Shown piece by piece: positions 54,637 through 63,035 of a stretch of 64,000 nucleotides of DNA (its first letter is position 1; every line of letters starts with the position of its first letter). The DNA lies in NCBI RefSeq assembly GCF_040144835.1, contig NZ_CP151632.1, positions 2,666,001 through 2,730,000 on the forward strand. The letters run 5' to 3'. A program made the position numbers and the translations under genes. This DNA is from Microbacterium sp. LWS13-1.2. GTDB lineage: Bacteria; Actinomycetota; Actinomycetes; Actinomycetales; Microbacteriaceae. The notes under the pieces are model-generated. The model saw only the letters and a program-made list of their open reading frames with translations, was not told the origin of the DNA and ran no database searches.

Positions 54637-56712
54637 TCAGTCGCGCTCACCGCGGACGAGCTCGATGCCCGCCCCCGCGAACTGACGCAGCGTCGCGTCC
54701 GGCAGGAACGCCCGCGTGAGTGCACCGCCGATCCGCGTGAGGTCGCTCTCATCGCGGAAGAGCAGGTACATCGTCTCGTAGCGCGGGTGGAACTTCTGCT
54801 TGAACCGGTGCAGCGACTGGAACCCGTAGACGGGCTCGAGGGCGTCGGCGAGCCGTTCGCTCAGCGCCGCGATCATGCCGGCATCCGCGGGATAGTCGTG
54901 GGCCAGCGGCGCACCGGACAGCGACATGATCTCGGCGCCTTCCTCGGAGAACAGCCGCGCCGACGAGCCGATGAGGTACTCCATCACGGGGCCGAAGCCG
55001 CCCTCGCGGCGGCGCATGAGGTCGAGCGTCCACCCGCGCACCGTGCCGCCGGCGCCGTGCACCGGCAGCCACGAGAGGAATCCGTCCACGTCGCCGTTGG
55101 GCGCGATAGCCAGGGCGAGCCGCACCTCGGGATCCTCTGCCTCGACGAGCGTGCCGAGTGTGAAGCCCATCTCGGGCAGTCCCTTGTCGCCGACCCACAT
55201 CTCCGAGATCGCCCGCAGCTGCTGCTGCACACCCCACGATTCCTCCTTCAGGCGGGTCATGCGGAACGTCATCTCCTCGCGACCGGCCCGGTTGAGCGAC
55301 GAGCGCACGGAGTTCCATTGCTTGCCGGTGAACTCGAGACCCGGAAGGTCGACGATCGTGTCGTCGGCGACCACGAGACTGCGCCATGACGACGGCACCG
55401 CCGCCCGTGTCGCCTCGTCGGAGCTGAAGAAGCAGGGCACGAGACCGGCGCGTTCGGCATCGTGGATGAACTCCCGAACGGATGCCGCGCGCGACGCCGC
55501 AGGTCCCAGCGGGTCGGCGAGGGCCAGGGCCACGCCCGCTCGCCGCTGGTAGGCGACGATGCCGTCGGCGGTCCGCGCGTAGCTGTTGCCCTCCCACGTG
55601 GTCATCCACGACAGCGTGCCGCCGCCGTCGGCGTGCAGCATCCGCTTCACGTCCGCGACCGCCGGCGCCGGCTGCCGGCCGATCCGCGACGACCGGCGGG
55701 CGCGGAAGGCGCGGCGCACCCAGATCAGGTACACGAGCATCAGCAGCCACATCGCGCCGCTCGCGAGGGCGAGCTCGGTCTCGCCGTCGATGGTGGCCTC
55801 GACCCTGGCCTCACTCGCGAGGACGATGAGCCCGGCGATGAGCAGCGCGAAGAGCACGTTGATGACGGCGAGGACGACGGCCACCACCCAGGTCCACCGT
55901 CTACCGCGTCGCAGTCCGTTGGCCACGATGAGGATGACGACGGTGTCGATGGCGAAGTCGATGAAGCCGCCCGACGCCGGCTGGGTCGGGCCGAACGGGC
56001 CGTCGGTCGGGACGAGGATCGTGACGACCTGGATCGCGCCGAGCACCAGCACCGCGATGAACGCGATGAGCCGCTGCTCGCGGATCGTGGTGCGCTGGAT
56101 GCGCAGCGACCGGTCGACGAACAGCACCAGCAGCACGGCCAGCAGGTGCTCGAGATCGGCGAGCGAGCCCCAGAACAGCATGGCGACGAAGACGAAGCCG
56201 AGCAGCACCAGCCATGCCCGCACCCGCCAGGGACTGCGGAACAGGCCGACCGCGGCGGCGATGCACGCCATCGTTCCGCCCGACGCCCCCACGTCGAGCG
56301 CTGCCGCCTGGGTCTGGGCCCATGCCCACGGCAGCTGCGAGAAGCCCCACAGCAGCAGGGCGGTCGCGAGGATCGCGAACAGCTGCCCGACCCAGTAGTA
56401 CGCCAAGGCGACCCGCGTGCCCCGCCGGAACTCGAGGTACGCCATGCCGACGAACCCGGTGATCGTGAAGAGGTACACCCATGGCTGGTTGACGAAGAAG
56501 GTGCCGGTGACCGGCGTCCACCACCGTCCCGCCTCGAGCGCGGGCAGACCGTAGGCGACGACGTCGTAGAGGTCGGACTCCTCGAACGGCCGCCACAGCC
56601 CCTGCCACACCACGCCGACCACCAGGATCAGCGCGATCATCGTCAGCGTGGCCGGCACCCGCCGCATGACCGCGAGCACGCGGTTGGTTCTCCGAGTCGC
56701 CCCGTCGCTCAT
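54637..56712 (-). CDS. Rhomboid-like / phosphatidylglycerol lysyltransferase-domain (DUF2156) fusion
   Basis: A 691-residue membrane protein. The N-terminal half (about residues 15-230) is rhomboid-like, with VTGTFFVNQPW at the position of HxxxN, the serine motif GASGGTMACIAAAVGLF and LEHLLAVLL at the position of the histidine. Further helices follow. The C-terminal half (from about residue 345, RMLHADGGGTLSWMTTWEGNSYARTADGIVAYQRRAG) is the MprF-type DUF2156 double-GNAT domain that transfers an amino acid from tRNA to a lipid. The ATG lies six bases after a TATCGT box, so the mRNA is probably leaderless. The lipid substrate is unknown. Confidence 0.85.
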   Translation of the reverse strand: MSDGATRRTNRVLAVMRRVPATLTMIALILVVGVVWQGLWRPFEESDLYDVVAYGLPALEAGRWWTPVTGTFFVNQPWVYLFTITGFVGMAYLEFRRGTRVALAYYWVGQLFAILATALLLWGFSQLPWAWAQTQAAALDVGASGGTMACIAAAVGLFRSPWRVRAWLVLLGFVFVAMLFWGSLADLEHLLAVLLVLFVDRSLRIQRTTIREQRLIAFIAVLVLGAIQVVTILVPTDGPFGPTQPASGGFIDFAIDTVVILIVANGLRRGRRWTWVVAVVLAVINVLFALLIAGLIVLASEARVEATIDGETELALASGAMWLLMLVYLIWVRRAFRARRSSRIGRQPAPAVADVKRMLHADGGGTLSWMTTWEGNSYARTADGIVAYQRRAGVALALADPLGPAASRAASVREFIHDAERAGLVPCFFSSDEATRAAVPSSWRSLVVADDTIVDLPGLEFTGKQWNSVRSSLNRAGREEMTFRMTRLKEESWGVQQQLRAISEMWVGDKGLPEMGFTLGTLVEAEDPEVRLALAIAPNGDVDGFLSWLPVHGAGGTVRGWTLDLMRRREGGFGPVMEYLIGSSARLFSEEGAEIMSLSGAPLAHDYPADAGMIAALSERLADALEPVYGFQSLHRFKQKFHPRYETMYLLFRDESDLTRIGGALTRAFLPDATLRQFAGAGIELVRGERD

Positions 56713-56764
56713 GCGATCACGATAGCGGCGGCTGCCCAACACCCGCGCGGTAGGGCGGCTCGGG

Positions 56765-56864
56765 GCGTTTCGTCTCGGTCGCTGGCGCTCCCTCGCTCAA
56801 CGACCGGGACCATTCCTGCCGGTCGTTGAGCGAGCTTGCGAGTCGAAACGCAGAGACGAAACGC
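56765..56864. repeat. REP-like inverted repeat (copy 3)
   Basis: GCGTTTCGTCTCGGTCGCTG to CTCAACGACC (56765-56805), then GGTCGTTGAGCGAGC to GAAACGC (56821-56851), then a second GACGAAACGC (56855-56864). The arms face outward compared with copy 1. It lies in the 181-base gap between two leftward genes. Confidence 0.75.
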
Positions 56865-56893
56865 CTGCGCCCGGCGCAGACGCCGGGCGCTGC

Positions 56894-58162
56894 TCAGCGG
56901 GCGGACGACAGCCGGGCGTAGTCGGCGAGGGCCTTGGCGTCCTCGGCGTCGCGCAGGGCGCGGCGGGCGGCGTCGAGGGCGGCGACCGGGTCCCCGGCCT
57001 GGCGCGCGCTCGCGAGCTCCCGCTGGGCCGACAGCAGTCGCGATCTCGCGTCGGCGCCGGCATGCGACCGCGAGACCGACGCCTCGGCCTGTGCCAGGGC
57101 GCCGCGCGCGGCGGCGACGGTTCCGGGCAGGGCCGTGCGGGCGCCGCGCAGGCGCTGCTGCGCCGTGCGGGCGTCGCCGAGGGCGAGGTCGAGGCGCCCG
57201 CGCAGGCGCGCGATGGCGTCGACCGTGCGGGTGGGGCGGCGCGCGGCATCCGATTCGATGTCGTTCAGCTCCTGCGCGATCGCGTGCAGCTCGGCCCCGA
57301 GTCGCTCGGCGTCGGGCGCGGCGAGGTGCTCGTGGGTGACGGAGGCCTGGCGCAGCGCCGTGCGAGCAGCCGCGATCTCGTCGGGAACGGCCTGCGCCGC
57401 CTGCAGGACCAGGCGGTGCGTCTCTTCGAGGTTGCGCGCATCGGCCTCGGCCTGGCGCAGTGCGCGTTCGGCGGCGGCGAGATCGGGCAGCGCGCTGAGC
57501 GAGGGGTCCTCGGCACGCGCGGCGGCGGCGTCCAGGTGTCGCTGCGCGATAGCAACCTGCGACAGCGCCGCGTGCGCGGACTGCGAGGCCTCGCGCCACT
57601 CGTCCTCGGCGAAGCGCGACGACAGCTCCGCGACGAGTGCCGCCGGATCGCCCATCGAGGCGTGCAGCCCCGCGAGACGGCGGCGTGCGGCATCGATCTG
57701 ACCGGCGGCCGACACGTTCGCGGTGACCCACGCGCCATGCTCGCGGCGGGCGGCCGCCACGATGGCGAGGGCTTCGCCGGTCTGTCGGCCGATGCGCGCC
57801 GAGACGCGGCGAACCTCGTCCGGCGAGGCGGAGCCGTCGCTGATCGCGCGGTACTCCTCGAACGCGTCGTCGCGGGCGTGCTGCGCGGTGAGGCGCGCTC
57901 GCCGGAGCGACGCCGGCGCCTCGCCGCCGTAGAGCGCCCCCGACAGCCCGACCTCGAGCTCGAGCTCGCCCACCTCATCGTCGAGCTGGACGAGCGTCGC
58001 ACCGGCCTTCGCCCGGGCGTGCTCCGCCGCGGCGCGGGCACGGGGCGAGCGGCGCGCCTGCCGCACCCCCCACACGATCATGGCGACGGCGATCGCCGTC
58101 ACGCCGAACACGACCAGGGCCGGCAACAGCCATCCCAGGATCGAGGCGGCGGACTCAGGCAT
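56894..58162 (-). CDS. Coiled-coil protein with N-terminal membrane anchor
   Basis: A 422-residue protein without a named family that I recognise. One membrane helix (ILGWLLPALVVFGVTAIAVAMIVWGVRQARR, residues 8-38) is followed by about 380 residues of Ala/Arg/Glu-rich helix in heptad-like repeats (AAERALRQAEADARNLEETHRLVLQAAQAVPDEIAAARTALRQA). It is a probable long coiled coil facing the cytoplasm. The ATG overlaps the HAD gene stop by eight bases. Possible roles are envelope scaffolding or stress response; nothing proves either. Confidence 0.75.
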   Translation of the reverse strand: MPESAASILGWLLPALVVFGVTAIAVAMIVWGVRQARRSPRARAAAEHARAKAGATLVQLDDEVGELELEVGLSGALYGGEAPASLRRARLTAQHARDDAFEEYRAISDGSASPDEVRRVSARIGRQTGEALAIVAAARREHGAWVTANVSAAGQIDAARRRLAGLHASMGDPAALVAELSSRFAEDEWREASQSAHAALSQVAIAQRHLDAAAARAEDPSLSALPDLAAAERALRQAEADARNLEETHRLVLQAAQAVPDEIAAARTALRQASVTHEHLAAPDAERLGAELHAIAQELNDIESDAARRPTRTVDAIARLRGRLDLALGDARTAQQRLRGARTALPGTVAAARGALAQAEASVSRSHAGADARSRLLSAQRELASARQAGDPVAALDAARRALRDAEDAKALADYARLSSAR

Positions 58163-58937
58163 CCGCGACCCCGATGGGTTCACTCGCACCCGCCGCACGC
58201 CCGTCGGTCCCGGCGCTCACCGCGCCTGCGGGCTGGTCTGCCGGTTCGGCGTCGGCACCCGTCGGCTCACCCACCAGCAGCAGCGCGCGGAGCTGGTCGA
58301 CGTCGTCGACCACCGCCTGGGCGCCCTCCGCCTCGTGGGGCCAGCTGAAGCCCCAGCGCACGAAGATCACCGGCACATCCTGGGCGGCACCGCCTTCGAC
58401 GTCGTGATGGCGGTCGCCGACGAGCACCGGGCGGCTCGTGTCGACGCCGGCGGCACCGAGCCGGCGCAGCGCCTCGGCGACGATGTCGGATTTCGCGCTC
58501 AGGGTCCGCTCGTCCGCTGTGGCGCCGACGATGGCGGTCAGCGAGGTCGACAGATCGAAGTGGTCCATCAGGGCGGCGACCTGCACCTCGGGCTTCGAGC
58601 TCGCCGTGGCCTGTGGGATGCCGGCGGCGGCGACATCCGTGATCAGCTCTCCCATGCCGGGGAACAGCTTGGCGCCTGTCGCATAGCCGTCGAGCTTGTT
58701 GAGGCCGCGGTAGAAGGTGACGGCCTCGGACGCCTGCTCCGGCGTCATGCCGACGTTCACCTGGAACGATTCGTACATCGGCGGACCGATCCAGTGCACG
58801 AGCTCCGCGCGGGTCGGCGGACGCTTGCCGAAGTGCTCGAGGGCGATCGTGAGGCGGCGGAGGATGCCGTCGGATGCGTCGACGATCGTTCCGTCAACGT
58901 CCCACAGCACACAGGTCCACGGCGATCGGCTCGGCAT
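58155..58937 (-). CDS. HAD-superfamily hydrolase (phosphoglycolate phosphatase-like)
   Basis: A 260-residue protein. HAD motifs: VLWDVDGTIVDASDG (Asp nucleophile, residue 13 region), QATASSKPEV (motif II), KSDIVAEAL (motif III Lys) and VLVGDRHHDVEGG (motif IV). The cap between motifs I and II is of the alpha type, as in Gph/PGP. The substrate is unknown. The C-terminal 45 residues are a low-complexity Ala/Gly/Pro tail beyond the fold. The ATG is seven bases after a TAGGCT box (leaderless). It overlaps the coiled-coil gene. Confidence 0.88.
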   Translation of the reverse strand: MPSRSPWTCVLWDVDGTIVDASDGILRRLTIALEHFGKRPPTRAELVHWIGPPMYESFQVNVGMTPEQASEAVTFYRGLNKLDGYATGAKLFPGMGELITDVAAAGIPQATASSKPEVQVAALMDHFDLSTSLTAIVGATADERTLSAKSDIVAEALRRLGAAGVDTSRPVLVGDRHHDVEGGAAQDVPVIFVRWGFSWPHEAEGAQAVVDDVDQLRALLLVGEPTGADAEPADQPAGAVSAGTDGRAAGASEPIGVADA

Positions 58938-58997
58938 GGGACCAAGCCTAAGCGGAGGCGGCCCGCCGCTCCGAAGCAGACCCCTGGCGGGGACGTC

Positions 58998-59495
58998 TCA
59001 GCGATCGCGCCGGTGCACCCGCGCGAGGCGCGCCATCATCCGCCGGAGCTCCTCGATCTCGGCCGGCGACCAGTCCGAGAGCAGTGCCTGCATGTTCGTC
59101 TCGGCGGTCGTCATGATCCGCTCGCCGATGCGGCGCCCCTCGTCGGTCAGGGCGACCAGCACGCCGCGGTCGTCGTCGGGCGCGGCGACGCGCAGCGTGA
59201 GGCCGGCCTGCACGAGCCGCCCGACGATCTTGCTCATGTTGGTCGGCGTCATGCCGAGCGCGAGCGACAGGTCGACCGGTCTCATCGCGCCGTTGTACGA
59301 GAGCTGGTTCACGACGAGGAACATGCCCATGTCGTCGATCGGGAACGCGACCCTCGCCATGACGTCGCGCCGGACGCCGGTGCTGTCCGCCCAGTGCACG
59401 ATCGATGCGAGCGACAGGCGCAGGTCGAGCGGGTCGGCCGCGATGACGGGACTCAGATCGGCGGAGGTGTCGGGGTCGACGTCACCTCGGGCCAT
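58998..59495 (-). CDS. MarR-family transcriptional regulator
   Basis: A 165-residue winged-helix regulator: MGMFLVVNQLSYNGAMRPVDLSLALGMTPTNMSKIVGRLVQAGLTLRVAAPDDDRGVLVALTDEGRRIG contains the recognition helix and the DxRxxxVxLT wing (DDDRGVLVALT). It binds DNA as a dimer and usually controls its own operon. Its start lies inside the end of a truncated glycosyl hydrolase gene (43-base overlap), and a three-half-site operator lies in front of that gene. It may therefore autoregulate. Confidence 0.85.
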   Translation of the reverse strand: MARGDVDPDTSADLSPVIAADPLDLRLSLASIVHWADSTGVRRDVMARVAFPIDDMGMFLVVNQLSYNGAMRPVDLSLALGMTPTNMSKIVGRLVQAGLTLRVAAPDDDRGVLVALTDEGRRIGERIMTTAETNMQALLSDWSPAEIEELRRMMARLARVHRRDR

Positions 59496-60226
59496 CGGGC
59501 GACCTCGGCGCGCAGCGCCGGAGTCAGGAGGACGTCGTCCCAGTAGGCGATGACGGCGTCCACGCCGTCGCAGTCGAGGTAGTTCACGGTGTAGTTGACA
59601 CTGGCCGAGGGCGACGCCGTCTGCCCGGTGCCGTGCATCCAGTACGCGAACAGCCGCCATTCGCGCTCGTCCGGTGCGGTCCAGTCGAGCGCCTCGCCCT
59701 CGACACGGGCGGTGAGATCGACGACGGATGCCGCATCCAGCAGCCCGTCTCCGGCGACGCGCGCCGCCACGACGGCGACGAGGTGCTGCCGCGTGATGGT
59801 GCCGCGATGACCCGGCAGCGTCGTCTCGGCGATGGGCGCCGCGAGGTCGATGCGCGCAAGTGGGCCGGTGCGCGATCGACCGGCCGCGAGCGTCTCGTGC
59901 ACGACATCGAGCTCCTGCGCAGCGGCGCGCTGGTCGGGGTCGATCGTCGGGAGGTTCGCGTTGGACCAGTTCGTGCCCGACGTGAAGCTCACCGACATGC
60001 CGCGGCGCGTGGTCTCCTCGACCACGATCTGCGAGTCGTGCACCCACTCCTCCGAGCCCCAGCCAGAGCGCGCGTGGTCGATCGCGCCCTCGTCCATCGC
60101 GAGGAACTCCATGCCGCCGAAGCCGAGTCGGTGCGCATCCTCGATCTCTCGTCGCAGCGTCGCATCGCTGTGGAGCCCTTCCGCGAGCCACCAGCGCAGC
60201 TCGGGGCGGAAGTCGTCGAGCGTCAT
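59453..60226 (-). pseudogene. Truncated glycosyl hydrolase (GH106/alpha-L-rhamnosidase-like N-terminal part)
   Basis: 257 codons that look like the N-terminal part of large glycosyl hydrolases: FRPELRWWLAEGLHSDATLRREIEDAHRLGFGGMEFLAM (the RWWW/GFGGxE pattern), then GMSVSFTSGTNWSNANLP. Relatives are typically several times longer. Here the frame stops after VARWPEVTSTPTPPPI, where the MarR gene begins. Most of the catalytic part and any carbohydrate-binding domains are missing, so it is probably a remnant left by a deletion; a short functional protein cannot be excluded. The ATG at 60226 is listed; in-frame ATGs upstream overlap the operator. Confidence 0.6.
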
Positions 60227-60245
60227 CGCGCGATCCGGGTAAGAA

Positions 60246-60274
60246 ACTGTCTCCGCGACAGTATGTACTGTCGC
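60246..60274. promoter_or_regulatory. Operator with three ACTGTC/GACAGT half-sites
   Basis: GCGACAGTA and TACTGTCGC form a perfect 20-bp inverted repeat (60255-60274) around TG. A third half-site ACTGTC lies at 60246-60251. The half-sites recur 10-11 bases apart, one helical turn. On the minus strand a TTGTAT (-35) and a TACATA/CATACT (-10) overlap the palindrome, so a bound regulator would block transcription. The MarR protein encoded downstream is the obvious candidate. Confidence 0.65.
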
Positions 60275-60436
60275 CATGACGTAATACAAGGCCGGGATCG
60301 CGCTTCCGCGCCGCTCACATCGGCGAGACCCCACTGGAAGGCCGAGACCGTGGGAATTCCCCGCGGTCTCGGCGACCCGTTGAGGTCTCGCGGTCGGAGC
60401 CGCGGACCGAGGATCGCGGACGGGCCAGCCCGGGCG

Positions 60437-61132
60437 TCAGAAGAGGCGCGGGGCGCCGGACTCGATGCCCTTCATGCCCTCGTAGTCGAGGGTGACGCAG
60501 CGGATGCCGCGGTCGGTGGCGAGCACCTTCGCCTGCGGCTTGATCTCCTGGGCCGCGAAGACGCCCGTGACCGGGGCGAGATGCGGGTCGCGGCCGAGCA
60601 GTTCGAGGTAGCGGGTCAGCTGCTCGACGCCGTCGATGTCACCGCGGCGCTTGACCTCGACGGCGATCGTGCCGCCCTCGGGGTCGCGCAGGAGCAGGTC
60701 GACGGGACCGATCGCGGTCGGATACTCGCGGCGGACCAGGGTGAGGCCGTCGCCGATGACGTCGACCTGCTCGGCGAGGAGACGCTGCAGGTCGGCCTCG
60801 ACGCCGTCCTTCTGCAGGCCCGGGTCCAGGCCCAGCTCGTGCGACGTGTCGTGCAGCACCTCGTAGATGCGCACGAGCAGCGCGTCGCCGCTCTTCGCGT
60901 GGGTGACGCGCCAGTGCTCGAGCACTCCGGCGGCGGCGGATTCTGCATCCGGAATCTCGACGTCCAGGCGGCAGGGCGGGCTCATCCAGTTGAGCGGCTT
61001 GTACGAGCCGCCGTCGGAGTGCACCAGCAGCGAGCCGTCGCCCTTGTGCACCAGCAGGCGGGTCGCGAGCGGCAGGTGGGCATTGAGCCGTCCCGTGTAG
61101 TCCACGGAGCAGCGGGCGATGACGAGACGCAC
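60437..61132 (-). CDS. nucS: Mismatch-specific endonuclease NucS
   Basis: A 231-residue NucS/EndoMS. The N-terminal DNA-binding and dimer domain starts [20 protein letters not shown]. The C-terminal nuclease has [43 protein letters not shown], giving the D...ExK catalytic set in GPVDLL and VEVKR. It cuts both strands at G-T and similar mismatches and is the actinobacterial replacement for MutSL, relying on the beta clamp. The GTG lies six bases after a TAGGCT box on this strand, so the mRNA is leaderless. That promoter lies in the first copy of a 70-bp tandem repeat. Confidence 0.95.
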   Translation of the reverse strand: MRLVIARCSVDYTGRLNAHLPLATRLLVHKGDGSLLVHSDGGSYKPLNWMSPPCRLDVEIPDAESAAAGVLEHWRVTHAKSGDALLVRIYEVLHDTSHELGLDPGLQKDGVEADLQRLLAEQVDVIGDGLTLVRREYPTAIGPVDLLLRDPEGGTIAVEVKRRGDIDGVEQLTRYLELLGRDPHLAPVTGVFAAQEIKPQAKVLATDRGIRCVTLDYEGMKGIESGAPRLF

Positions 61133-61385
61133 CCGACGAGCCTAGCCCGCGGCCGCGCCGCGAGGATCCGATGAGCCGTTCCCGCGGTCGTGCCGTCGGG
61201 ACCCGACGAGCCTTGCCTGCGGCCTCGTCGCGAGGTCTCGATGAGCCGATCCCGCGGTTGTGTCGTCAGGACCCGACGAGCCTGGCCTGCGGCCGGACCG
61301 CGAGGTCTCGATGAGCCGATCCTGCGGTTGTGCCGTCAGTACCCGACGAGGGTAGCTCGCGGCCTCGTCGCGAAGTCTCGGCGGT
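61131..61385. repeat. 70-bp tandem repeats at the nucS promoter
   Basis: The word ACCCGACGAG recurs at 61131, 61201, 61271 and 61341, exactly 70 bases apart. Each unit continues with GCCTxGCC(C/T)GCGGCC, CGCGAGGTCTCGATGAGCCG and CGCGGT(T/C)GTGxCGTC. The fourth unit is partial. Unit 1 includes the nucS -10 box and start codon, and units 2 and 3 carry altered versions of the TAGGCT box. No gene is visible in it. Confidence 0.9.
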
Positions 61386-61548
61386 GCCTTCCAGGAACGG
61401 TCGACTAGCGTGAACATGCACGGCGAAAGCGTGGCCGAGGCCCGCGCTCGCCCTCCGATGGGCTCTCGCCGGCCCACTCGCCTGCCCTGACCGGCCGCCG
61501 CCTTCTGCCGCGGCCGGCATCTGAAGCCGCCGCTGCGGAGGAGAACCG
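61386..61548 (+). promoter_or_regulatory. Leader of the ParA/MinD-like gene
   Basis: TAGCGT at 61406-61411 is a likely -10 box for rightward transcription. Four bases later an ATG opens a 24-codon Arg/Pro-rich frame that ends before the main gene; it may be chance. The main gene has a clear GGAGGAG ribosome binding site. Confidence 0.45.
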
Positions 61549-62988
61549 ATGAATTCACGCCGCCCCGATGCGACCGTCCACTTCCTGACGAGCACGACCG
61601 CCGAGCTGCACGTCGGCACCGATGTCGAGGAAGTCGTCGCTCCCGACAGCCTGGCCCTGCGCGACCGCGTCGTCGAGGAGATCCGGCAGCTGGCGGCCTC
61701 GACGGGCGAGCCCGCGCACGCCACCCTCGTCGAGGGGTCGTCGAGCTGGCCGCTGGTCGTGCACCCCGACGGCACATGGGCGGAGTCGCTGGATGCCGCG
61801 ACCGCCGACCCCGTTCCCGCCCCGGCGTCCGCATCCGCTCCGGTTGCGCCCGTCCCGGCGGTCGCTTCGGTTCCCCCGATGCCCGCCGTCCCCGCTGCGA
61901 CGCCCGCGACCGCGCACGCCGCGCCCCCCGCGCCGGTGGCGGCGGAGCGGCGCGAGCCGGCGGCATCCGTCCCCCTGCAGCGACGCGATCCGGCGACGCT
62001 GCCGCTCCCGGAGCCGCACGAGACGCCCGCGCCCGTCGCCCGGCGCGACGCGGGCAAGCCGACCGTCCAGGACCTGCTCGAGTCGCGAGGCGGCGCCAGC
62101 CGCACGCGCGCGACGTCGGGGTGGCAGGGAGCCGTCCGCCGGGCGACCGGCGGCCTCGTCTCTCCCGCACCCGGCCGCGCCGAGCGCGACCGGCTCGATC
62201 GCCAGAAGCGGGTGCAGCGCCGGCTCGACGCGCCGAGGACGATCGTGGTGCTCAACCCGAAGGGCGGCGCGCACAAGACGACGAGCACGCTGCTGCTGGC
62301 CGCCACCTTCGGGACGGTGCGCGGCGGTGCGACCCTCGCGTGGGACAACAATGAGACTCGCGGCACGCTGGGCTGGCGCGCGCAGAACGCCCCGCACCAC
62401 CGGACCGCCGTCGACCTCCTCGAAGACATCGACGAGTTCTGGAACCCGAGCGGCTCCAGCCTCGCTGCACTCGACACGTACGTGCGCACGCAGGTCGACG
62501 CCCGCTTCGACGTGCTGGCGTCGGACGAGGACGCCGCGGCATCCTCGACGATCGACTCCGCCGCGTTCGACCGGCTCCACTCGCTCCTGCGTCGCTACTA
62601 CCGGCTGATGATCGTCGACACCGGCAACAACATGCGCGCCTCGAACTGGGTGGCGTCGGTCGCGGCGGCCGACCAGCTCGTGATCGTCTCCACTGTGCGC
62701 GAAGACACCGCCGCCAGCGCCGCGTGGCTGCTCGACGGCCTCCGCGAGAAGGGGTTCGGCGACAAGATCGATGACGCCGTCACCGTGCTCACCGCGCCCT
62801 CGTCGCGCCCCGACCGCCGGCTCGAGGACCGCCTCACGCGTCACTTCGAGCAGGTGACCTCTGCGGTCGTCAACGCGCCGTTCGATCCGTCCCTCGTCGA
62901 CGGCGGCCCCATCGACTTCGACGCTCTCGCGCCCGAGACCCGCGACGCGTGGCTGACGGTGGCCGCCACCGTCGCGGATCGCCTCTGA
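61549..62988 (+). CDS. ParA/MinD-like P-loop ATPase
   Basis: A 479-residue protein. An N-terminal domain (residues 1-80, TVHFLTSTTAELHVGTDVEEVVAPDSLALRDRVVEEIR) is followed by an Ala/Pro-rich disordered linker (about 85-215) and a C-terminal MinD/ParA ATPase. The Walker A is unusual, NPKGGAHKTTST (about residues 237-248): it keeps the signature Lys of the deviant motif but has AH for the usual VG. Other motifs are TLAWDNNETRGTLGWR and LMIVDTGNNMRASNW. Similar proteins in actinobacteria resemble the EspI-type ATPases linked to type VII secretion, but no ESX gene is visible. Its role is unknown. Confidence 0.75.
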   Translation: MNSRRPDATVHFLTSTTAELHVGTDVEEVVAPDSLALRDRVVEEIRQLAASTGEPAHATLVEGSSSWPLVVHPDGTWAESLDAATADPVPAPASASAPVAPVPAVASVPPMPAVPAATPATAHAAPPAPVAAERREPAASVPLQRRDPATLPLPEPHETPAPVARRDAGKPTVQDLLESRGGASRTRATSGWQGAVRRATGGLVSPAPGRAERDRLDRQKRVQRRLDAPRTIVVLNPKGGAHKTTSTLLLAATFGTVRGGATLAWDNNETRGTLGWRAQNAPHHRTAVDLLEDIDEFWNPSGSSLAALDTYVRTQVDARFDVLASDEDAAASSTIDSAAFDRLHSLLRRYYRLMIVDTGNNMRASNWVASVAAADQLVIVSTVREDTAASAAWLLDGLREKGFGDKIDDAVTVLTAPSSRPDRRLEDRLTRHFEQVTSAVVNAPFDPSLVDGGPIDFDALAPETRDAWLTVAATVADRL

Positions 62989-62995
62989 GCTGACG

Positions 62996-63027
62996 CACGC
63001 CGGGACATCTCCGGATGCCCCGGCGTG
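62996..63027. terminator. Hairpin between the convergent ParA-like and MFS genes
   Basis: CACGCCGGG/CATC and GATG/CCCGGCGTG pair around TCCG with small bulges. Confidence 0.55.
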
Positions 63028-63035
63028 GTCCCGCC

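Noticed and set aside
54900..56830. Plus-strand frames antisense to the rhomboid-LPG fusion
   Set aside because: Low-complexity Arg/Pro/Asp-rich shadows of a clear membrane-protein gene.
61131..61385. 70-bp repeats considered as CRISPR or as coding
   Set aside because: The whole 70-base unit repeats without unique spacers. The minus-strand open frame through it is a repeat translation with no family match.
61414..61488. 24-codon frame right after the TAGCGT box upstream of the ParA-like gene
   Set aside because: It begins only four bases after the box, is Arg/Pro-rich with no recognisable attenuator logic, and may be chance. It is mentioned only in the leader entry.
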